Assembly (NCBI GenBank): GCA_902800305.1
Contig: CADCDP010000005.1
Span: 78,856-142,855, forward strand
Reading direction: 5' to 3'
Length of the DNA: 64,000 bases
Source of the DNA: an uncultured Bacteroidales bacterium
GTDB lineage: Bacteria > Bacteroidota > Bacteroidia > Bacteroidales > Bacteroidaceae
Part shown: positions 57,953 through 64,000 of the stretch, piece after piece
How positions within the stretch are numbered: position 1 is the stretch's first letter
Layout of the letters: each line of letters starts with the position of its first letter
The notes under the pieces: model-generated
What the model was told of the DNA's origin: nothing
The model's database searches: none
Seen by the model: only the letters and a program-made list of their open reading frames with translations
Program-made: the position numbers and the translations under genes

Positions 57953-60900
57953 ATGGACAATCGTTCAAGTAGGGTACGGGTATGGATATGCCTGTGTACC
58001 CAAATGAGAAGTATGCTGCTGTGGGCAGTCATGCTTTGTTGGTCTGTCTCTGCGACAGCACAGCGTAACATGGATCAGCTGGACAGAGGTCTGGTGGCTG
58101 TGAAAACTACGGCTGGGGTATATCTCAGTTGGAGAATCTTGGGAGAGGAGTATTATGATGTCTCCTACAATGTCTATCGCAACGGTACGAAACTGAACAA
58201 CACACCACTGACGGTGTCGAACTTTACCGACACGGGTGGCACCATGGCCAGCACCTACACCGTGACTGCGGTGGTGCGTGGCACGGAGCAGGGGCACAGT
58301 AAGGCGGCTACCGTATGGAATCAGTATAAATATAAATTATATACAACGTGCGAAACGGGGTATTTGGATATTCCGCTGGCACGTGTGTATGACAATGCGG
58401 GCAACGACATCACCGACTACTACACGGCCAACGATGCCGAGGTGGCCGATTTGGACGGCGACGGTGAGATGGAAATCATCCTGAAGCGCAGAAGTACGCT
58501 GGATGATGCAGCGCTCTACGTCAGCCGCACGGATGGGGCATACGACCGCATCGACGCATATAAGCTGGACGGCACGCTGTTGTGGTGGATTGACGTGGGG
58601 CCCAACATGGTGAGCGGTGGTAGCCACGAACTGAACATCATCGCTTACGACTGGGATGGAGACGGGAAGGCTGAGGTGCTCCTGCGAGGTGCGGACGACA
58701 TGATGGTTCACGGCCAGCGGGGTGCTTCGCGTCAGGAATGGCCACAGCGCATCGGTCAGAGGGGTGTGGATACGCGCAACACGGTGACGCACACAGCGAA
58801 CATGACCTATACGAACACGGGCGACGAGTTCCTGATATACATGGATGGCGACCACGGCATCATCTACGATGCGGTGCGCTACATGAGCTACCCTCTGACA
58901 CGCGAGAGTGCCAGCGCGTGGGGTGACAGCTATGGGCATCGGTCGTCGAAGTACTTCATGGGGGCACCGTTCCTGGATGGCAAGAACCCCAGCATCTTCT
59001 TGGCTCGCGGCATCTACACACGCCACAAGATGGTGGCCTACGACGTGAATCCGAGCAACCACACGCTGACACAACGCTGGTATTGGGAGAATAACAACGG
59101 ATGGGACGACCCTTGGTATGGCAACGGGAACCACAACTTCTGTATTGCCGACGTGGATTTGGACGGACGCGACGAGATTGTGTATGGCTCGATGGTGATT
59201 GACGATAATGGTCAGGGACTTTCGACCACAGGACTGGGGCATGGCGACGCGCTGCACTGTTCGGACTTTGACCCCTTCCGTCACGGACTGGAGATTTTTG
59301 CCTGCAACGAGGACGAGCCAGCTTCGAACTACCGCAATGCCACCACCAGCCAGATTTACCACCGTGTGACGAGTAGCAGCGACGATGGCCGTGCCCTGTG
59401 TGACAATTTCTCCAACGACTACCCTGGAGCCATGGGACGCACCACGCAAACGGGCATGGTGAGCTGCGTGGCAGACAAGGTCATCAGCGAGATTGGCGAC
59501 TACATTGCTTGGGGTGACTTGAACTTCCGCATTTATTGGGATGGCGACTTGCTGTCGGAGGTGCTGAACAGTCCTGGCACCGAGCGCGAAGCAGCTATCA
59601 TCAAGCCAGGGAGCGGAAGACTCTTCACTTCGTCGGGCTGCAAGATGAACAACTGGACGAAGAACCACCCTTGTTTCTCGGGCGACATTTTGGGCGACTG
59701 GCGTGAAGAAATCATCGTCCGTGTGGGCGAGGGACATGAGGCCATCCGCATCTACACTTCAGCCATGCCAACTGAACATGCTCTCTACACGTTGTGGCAC
59801 GACCATCAATATCGCCAGGCCATGGTGTGGCAAATGCATGCCTACAACCAGCCGCCTCACCTCAGCTTCTTCCTGGGCGAGATGGAGGGCATCACCATCG
59901 CTCCTCCGCCACTCACAAACACAGGACGCACGGCCATCGCTTCTGGCACAAACATCAACAATACCTACAACAACCTGCACCTCCTGCACAACGAATATGC
60001 CAACACGTCGTTGACCGTGACTGAGGGGGCTGCTCCCTACATCCTGACAGTAAATGTACCTACATGGGTGCAGGGTACGAACAGCACATCGACAACCAAC
60101 CCAACCATCAACCGCACTACCTACACGTGTAACCTGAACGGTGGCGGGCTGACTGGCTCCATGCGACTGGTGAAGCAAGGTGACGGCATTCTCAACATGG
60201 CGGCCGCCACCCACACTTACACGGGAGAGACGAACATTTGGGGCGGTACGGTGAATTTCGACGGAACACTACAGAACAGTGCCGTTTGGATGAATAGGTT
60301 CACGACGCTGAACAGTGACGGAGGACAGTTCTTGGGAGGGCTGACGATGGAGTATGCCGCTACGCTCAACGTGGGAGGTACGTCGCAGCTGAGTACGGTA
60401 ACTACAGGTGCGCTGACGCTCAATTATGGTGCGCGTGTTGTTCTGGATGTAAATGGCAACGGCAATAATGAGCATGACTGGCTAAACGCCTCATCGCTGA
60501 CGGTAGATGACAGCAAAGCTGATGTGGATGCGTGGGTGAACTACGGTCCTGAATACATCGTGCCAGTAATTGAGCTGCATCTGAGCCAGGTGCTGGGTGA
60601 TGGTCTTTATCCATTGGGCAACATCCCTACAGTGAACGGAGACCTCTCTAAGGTGGTGCTTGAATGCTCGCAAAGCACAGGCAATGTGTCGCTGGTGCAT
60701 CAGAATGGGGTGCTTTATCTGCAAGTGACGGATTCGCCCAGCACAAACAAGGCCAATCTCACCATGACCGATATGCTGGCGGCAGACAATGGGACGTATC
60801 TTCCAGTGGTGGATATCAGTGCGGTACAGACAGACGGACAGACACCCAAACTCTCGGGTACCTTCACCACACTGGGCGGCATCACCTACAGCATCGGCGG

Positions 60901-62269
60901 TGAGGATAGCCAGACGCTCTACGCACAGGACTATGAGAGCGTGAGCAGCATCACAGGATGGACAACTTCTGGCGCAAACATCAGCCTCGGAACGGGGGAT
61001 GCAACATACGGCCAGTATTTCCTCATTGCCCCCAGCCAGACCAACACACGCTATGCTTACCAGCGTTTGAATGATGTATATGTGACTGGTGTGAACCAAT
61101 ACACCGTAGCGTTTGACCTTGCTCTGACGGCTGGCAATACAGACGGAGGCGAGTTTTGCGTGATGAGCAAAAACGGTCTTAACCCTTCGTATAACTGGGA
61201 TAACTACGCCGTCATCAATGGCAATGCTAATATGCTCTTCGACCTGACGGGCACCAAACGTTCCACTACCTACAACGTGAATGGCTCATCGACAACCACA
61301 ACGTTGGCAGCAGGGACATGGTATCACATCTCGCTAACGGTGAATCAGTCGGCTCGCACGGTGGCATGGAGCATCTCGAATGGTAGCAGTGGCACTTACA
61401 CCCTGCCTTCTGGTTCGAGCACGGAGTTCGATGGTTTCTATCTGGTGGCTGGTCGCTATCAGTCGGGTGTCAAACTCGACAATATCAGCGTGACTTCTGC
61501 TCCTGTGAGTCTGTCATCCTACACGTTCCAAGAGCCTGGCACGCTGACCATCCAATCAACACTGTCCAACTCCTATCTGGCTCCCTCATCGGCCTCATTC
61601 ACCGTAGCGGCTCCATACGTGATTGCCTACGAAAGTGCCGACTACAGCACCATCAATGCGGCCTCGGCTTATAACCAAATGGGCGACTCATGGAGCACCA
61701 GCACATACAACTCTCGTTGGGCGAACTGGAATCGCAACTACACTTACACGTTTGTGAACAACAACGTGAACAGCAGCAGCCAACGGATGTATGTGGACGA
61801 TGACCAAATCCTTTGGGTCGATTTCAAGGGTGGAAGCTATCCGCTGGCTCTGGTGCAGGGCTATGGTGTGGGACAGAACAAACCTGCCACCTTCCGTGCA
61901 GAAGGGTTGGAGGATGCCAACACTTACGTGAAGTTGCGTTATGATGTCAGCTATGGCAACCACATCACCACAACCTCTTTCCTGCAAGCCGAAGACGACG
62001 GCACTTTCGCCTATACATTGCCAACCAATGGGACGCTCCAGAAGTGCATCATCTACATGCCTCAAGGAAGCTCTCTTGCCAAGCCAAGAACTATCTTCGA
62101 GGAAGAGGAGGAGACTACCGGCATGGCAGCATACGATGCTGAAACTGATGTGAAGGCACAAGATGTGTACAGCCTTTCTGGTGTGCTCATCCGAAGCAAA
62201 GCCACTGACATGAATGGGTTGCCACGCGGCATCTACATCGTGGCTGGCAAGCGTGTGATGGTGAAATAA
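57953..62269 (+). CDS. PL11 rhamnogalacturonan lyase, very large surface or secreted form
   Basis: 1438 residues. After a signal peptide (ending SVSATAQ) comes a PL11 catalytic domain (about 40-640). It has MDQLDRGLVAVKTTAGVYLSW at the start, the calcium-binding loops DLDGDGE, DWDGDGK and DVDLDGRDE that stud the propeller, and HDHQYRQAMVWQMHAYNQPPH near its end. Next is an autotransporter-like stretch (ATHTYTGETNIWGGTVNFDG), then a LamG-like beta module (about 1000-1190), a second beta region, and a C-terminal VYSLSGVLIRS ... GLPRGIYIVAGKRVMVK sorting-like tail. It cleaves the rhamnose-galacturonate backbone of pectin by beta-elimination. The sugar kinase follows after a terminator. Confidence 0.9.
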   Translation: MDNRSSRVRVWICLCTQMRSMLLWAVMLCWSVSATAQRNMDQLDRGLVAVKTTAGVYLSWRILGEEYYDVSYNVYRNGTKLNNTPLTVSNFTDTGGTMASTYTVTAVVRGTEQGHSKAATVWNQYKYKLYTTCETGYLDIPLARVYDNAGNDITDYYTANDAEVADLDGDGEMEIILKRRSTLDDAALYVSRTDGAYDRIDAYKLDGTLLWWIDVGPNMVSGGSHELNIIAYDWDGDGKAEVLLRGADDMMVHGQRGASRQEWPQRIGQRGVDTRNTVTHTANMTYTNTGDEFLIYMDGDHGIIYDAVRYMSYPLTRESASAWGDSYGHRSSKYFMGAPFLDGKNPSIFLARGIYTRHKMVAYDVNPSNHTLTQRWYWENNNGWDDPWYGNGNHNFCIADVDLDGRDEIVYGSMVIDDNGQGLSTTGLGHGDALHCSDFDPFRHGLEIFACNEDEPASNYRNATTSQIYHRVTSSSDDGRALCDNFSNDYPGAMGRTTQTGMVSCVADKVISEIGDYIAWGDLNFRIYWDGDLLSEVLNSPGTEREAAIIKPGSGRLFTSSGCKMNNWTKNHPCFSGDILGDWREEIIVRVGEGHEAIRIYTSAMPTEHALYTLWHDHQYRQAMVWQMHAYNQPPHLSFFLGEMEGITIAPPPLTNTGRTAIASGTNINNTYNNLHLLHNEYANTSLTVTEGAAPYILTVNVPTWVQGTNSTSTTNPTINRTTYTCNLNGGGLTGSMRLVKQGDGILNMAAATHTYTGETNIWGGTVNFDGTLQNSAVWMNRFTTLNSDGGQFLGGLTMEYAATLNVGGTSQLSTVTTGALTLNYGARVVLDVNGNGNNEHDWLNASSLTVDDSKADVDAWVNYGPEYIVPVIELHLSQVLGDGLYPLGNIPTVNGDLSKVVLECSQSTGNVSLVHQNGVLYLQVTDSPSTNKANLTMTDMLAADNGTYLPVVDISAVQTDGQTPKLSGTFTTLGGITYSIGGEDSQTLYAQDYESVSSITGWTTSGANISLGTGDATYGQYFLIAPSQTNTRYAYQRLNDVYVTGVNQYTVAFDLALTAGNTDGGEFCVMSKNGLNPSYNWDNYAVINGNANMLFDLTGTKRSTTYNVNGSSTTTTLAAGTWYHISLTVNQSARTVAWSISNGSSGTYTLPSGSSTEFDGFYLVAGRYQSGVKLDNISVTSAPVSLSSYTFQEPGTLTIQSTLSNSYLAPSSASFTVAAPYVIAYESADYSTINAASAYNQMGDSWSTSTYNSRWANWNRNYTYTFVNNNVNSSSQRMYVDDDQILWVDFKGGSYPLALVQGYGVGQNKPATFRAEGLEDANTYVKLRYDVSYGNHITTTSFLQAEDDGTFAYTLPTNGTLQKCIIYMPQGSSLAKPRTIFEEEEETTGMAAYDAETDVKAQDVYSLSGVLIRSKATDMNGLPRGIYIVAGKRVMVK

Positions 62270-62304
62270 CATTCCGTATTCACGCTTATTGACATTGTAA
62301 CCTC

Positions 62305-62346
62305 AAAAAGGCCGAAGACCTGCATCCTGAGTCTTCGGCCTTTTTT
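62305..62346 (+). terminator. Intrinsic terminator after PL11
   Basis: AAAAAGGCCGAAGAC (62305-62319) pairs with GTCTTCGGCCTTTTTT (62331-62346) around an 11-nt loop and ends in T residues. Confidence 0.93.
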
Positions 62347-62444
62347 GTGGTAAATTAGTGAATTGGTGGATTGGTAAATGAGTGAAAACGGGGTATTTTT
62401 TCAAGTTTTTCATCGCAAGTGGTTGGCGAATCATTTTTTTTATG

Positions 62445-62452
62445 TATTTTTG
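62445..62452 (+). promoter_or_regulatory. Promoter -7 element (TATTTTTG) of the sugar kinase gene
   Basis: Matches TAnnTTTG and leaves a leader of about 155 nt that contains the inverted repeat at 62520-62576. Confidence 0.5.
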
Positions 62453-62519
62453 CAGTTTGTTGGGTGTTGACGCAACTCTCAGGAGTTGTTAAGCTTTCTC
62501 TAAGGACTGATTTTTAAAA

Positions 62520-62576
62520 AGCTAAGGAGTCAAGGAGTTAAGGAGTGGCTTAGAGTTAAAATCTCTCTCCTTAGCT
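62520..62576. repeat. 8-bp AAGGAGTn array inside an inverted repeat, kinase leader
   Basis: AAGGAGTC, AAGGAGTT and AAGGAGTG start at 62524, 62532 and 62540 (8-bp period). AGCTAAGGAG (62520-62529) pairs with CTCCTTAGCT (62567-62576). In the RNA this could form a leader hairpin 40 nt before the start codon. Confidence 0.75.
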
Positions 62577-62615
62577 AAAGAAGTGACGCTTTCGAAACTT
62601 AATTTTTTTGTTTAT

Positions 62616-63782
62616 ATGACAGAATACAAATACCACATTTTTTCGCCTTACAGGGTCTGTCCGCTGGGGGCGCATGTTGACCACCAGCATGGACTGGTGA
62701 CGGGGTTTGCCATCGACAGGGGGGTTGACCTTTGGTTTAACGTGAACGAGGAGGGAAAGGTGAATCTGACTTCCCGCTCGTTCGAGGGGGATGTCCACTT
62801 CGACATCACGGCTCCGTCGCAGGTGAAGGAACAGCATTGGGGCGACTATGCCCGTGGGGCGAAGTATGCACTGAGGAAGCGTTTCGAACTGACGAAGGGC
62901 ATCGATGGCGTGATTCAGGGTTCCCTGCCTGTGGGAGGTCTGAGTTCGTCGGCGGCGGTGCTGATTGCTTACGTCATGGCGATGGCGAAGGCGAATGGTA
63001 TCACGTTGCAGCCTTTTGAGGTGGTGCAGATTGCTTCGGAGGCAGAACGGGAGTATATCGGCCTGAACAACGGTCTGCTCGACCAAGCTTGCATTGCGCT
63101 GGGCAGGAGGGACGGGTTGCTCTTCCTCGACTGCGACTCGAACGACTACCGCATCATCAAGAAGCATTCCGATATGCCTGAGTTTGAGTTGGGCATCTTC
63201 TTTTCGGGACTCACGCGCAGCTTGGTGAACAGCGACTACAATCTGCGTGTCTATGAGTGCAAGACGGCGGCTTGGAACATGTTGGCCTATACCGACCAAC
63301 CGCTGAAGACGTTTGACAAGACTTTCTTGCGTGACATTCCGAAGAGCATGTTTGAGAAGACTCGGATTGCCATGCCAGCACGTTTTGCCCGTCGTGCAGA
63401 GCATTTCTATTCGGAGTATCGCCGTGTGCGCCAAGGTGTGACGGCATGGGAGACGGGCAACCTGAAGCTGTTTGGCAAGCTGAGTTTCGACAGTTGCGAA
63501 TCGAGCATCCACAACTATGAGTGCGGCAGTCCCGAACTGATTGCCATCTACGAGACGATGCGCCAGTTGCCTGGCATCTGGGGAGGACGGTTCAGCGGAG
63601 CGGGCTTCAAGGGGGCTTGCATCGCTATCGTTGACCCTGCCTACAAGGAGCAGATTGAGCGGGTGCTGACGGAGAGGTATCTGGAGCAGTTCCCCGAATA
63701 TGAGAAGACCTTCAAGTGTTACTTTGTAAAGCCCGACGACGGGGCACGGTTTGTGGGCGCTTCGCTAAATGATAAAGGATAA
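62616..63782 (+). CDS. GHMP sugar kinase, galacturonokinase-like rather than typical GalK
   Basis: 388 residues with the three GHMP motifs. Motif 1 is SPYRVCPLGAHVDHQ (10-24), motif 2 is LPVGGLSSSAAV (104-115, ATP loop) and motif 3 is GGRFSGAGFKGACIAI. Canonical galactokinases have GRVNLIGEHTDYN in motif 1; the SPYRxCPLGAHxDHQ form is what I recall from plant galacturonokinase and its bacterial relatives. Placement behind a pectin lyase gene supports galacturonate as substrate, but galactose or another sugar remains possible. ATG 62616 is chosen over a GTG at 62583. The last residues GASLNDKG and the stop are encoded by a dispersed repeat (see 63752). Confidence 0.82.
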   Translation: MTEYKYHIFSPYRVCPLGAHVDHQHGLVTGFAIDRGVDLWFNVNEEGKVNLTSRSFEGDVHFDITAPSQVKEQHWGDYARGAKYALRKRFELTKGIDGVIQGSLPVGGLSSSAAVLIAYVMAMAKANGITLQPFEVVQIASEAEREYIGLNNGLLDQACIALGRRDGLLFLDCDSNDYRIIKKHSDMPEFELGIFFSGLTRSLVNSDYNLRVYECKTAAWNMLAYTDQPLKTFDKTFLRDIPKSMFEKTRIAMPARFARRAEHFYSEYRRVRQGVTAWETGNLKLFGKLSFDSCESSIHNYECGSPELIAIYETMRQLPGIWGGRFSGAGFKGACIAIVDPAYKEQIERVLTERYLEQFPEYEKTFKCYFVKPDDGARFVGASLNDKG

Positions 63783-63797
63783 ATGATAAATGATAAA
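63752..63797. repeat. 35-nt dispersed repeat with AAATGAT array at the kinase 3' end
   Basis: 63752-63786 is identical to 57747-57781. The GCTTCGCTAAATGATAAA portion also matches the GH2 gene end (minus strand, about 11160-11181) with two differences. Heptamers AAATGAT, AAAGGAT, AAATGAT, AAATGAT and AAATGAC follow. Confidence 0.9.
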
Positions 63798-63819
63798 TGA
63801 CTCAACTTTCGCAAGTTCT

Positions 63820-64000
63820 TTATTTCTGAACACAGAGGCGCAGAGAGAAAAGGAATATATAAACACGTATATGGCGAGAGAACACGGAGAAATACCTTGG
63901 CATTTCGCAGAGTGCGCAGAGCTGTGCACAGGTCTCTGTGTCCTCTGCAAGCAGCAGGGCTGCTCTCTGTACACTCTCATATCCAATACGATATAAAAAA
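63820..64000. repeat. Gene-free end segment with 9-bp CACAGAGGn-type units in both orientations
   Basis: GAACACAGAGGCGCAGAGAG (63828-63847) and GCAGAGTGCGCAGAGC read one way, GGTCTCTGTGTCCTCTGC the other. No frame of merit is visible to the window edge. Confidence 0.55.

Noticed and set aside
57747..63786. The 35-nt identical segments as insertion-sequence ends
   Set aside because: They are direct repeats about 6 kb apart with no transposase between them; the enclosed genes are chromosomal pectin genes.

Overview
The window looks like chromosomal DNA of a gut-type Bacteroidales, most likely Prevotella in the broad sense. Pointers are the recurrent Bacteroidetes promoter element TAnnTTTG upstream of many genes, near absence of Shine-Dalgarno sites, the gene order of the F-type ATP synthase (beta, epsilon, a, c, b, delta, alpha, gamma), TonB-dependent receptors, Bacteroidales-type C-terminal 'YDLQGRR' tails, and many secreted polysaccharide-degrading enzymes. 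I see no integrase, transposase, phage gene, rRNA or CRISPR array.

Layout. 1-4.7 kb: 3' part of a GH29 alpha-L-fucosidase, a YhaM-type HD exoribonuclease and an M13 peptidase. 4.7-7.1 kb: repeat-rich, gene-poor DNA holding one AT-rich orphan gene that resembles polymorphic-toxin immunity proteins. 7-10.7 kb: a thiamine uptake operon (TPP riboswitch, TonB receptor, PnuT-like transporter, thiamine pyrophosphokinase). 10.8-23.7 kb: a small unknown gene, GH2 beta-galactosidase, DUF1460 protein, ferredoxin-flavodoxin protein, a large secreted repeat protein with a lipoprotein, an ABC-F ATPase, tRNA-Met, tRNA-Leu and a gamma-carbonic-anhydrase-like protein. 24.2-31 kb: the complete ATP synthase operon. 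31-40.5 kb: PAP2 outer-membrane protein, a GH30 glycosidase divergent from an MFS sugar porter plus DUF5107-TPR protein. 40.5-46.5 kb: DUF486 protein and an RND efflux operon whose adaptor gene has an in-frame stop. 46.9-48.2 kb: a trpB2-type gene broken by a small frameshifting deletion. 48.6-53 kb: GH35 glycosidase, a membrane-spanning regulator and a TlpA-like thioredoxin. 53-57.3 kb: ECF sigma, anti-sigma and TonB receptor operon. 58-63.8 kb: PL11 rhamnogalacturonan lyase and a GHMP sugar kinase whose motif 1 resembles galacturonokinases.

How it fits together. GH29, GH2, GH30, GH35, PL11, the MFS porter and the sugar kinase point to growth on plant cell-wall and host glycans, while the TPP-controlled operon scavenges thiamine. 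The most unusual property of the window is its intergenic DNA. Many spacers carry short (7-9 bp) tandem microrepeats, often arranged as inverted pairs around a unique core, with different unit sequences at different loci (GTGAAAA, AAATGAT/ATTTATC, AAAGTTT, GCGTTTCA, nCTAGnnnn, AATCCGTGn). Several sit against or inside genes and supply stop codons and C-terminal tails (GH2 enzyme, thiamine pyrophosphokinase, sugar kinase); others flank atpE or trpB or lie in 5' leaders.

All calls rest on reading the sequence and on recall of family motifs; no database search was run.
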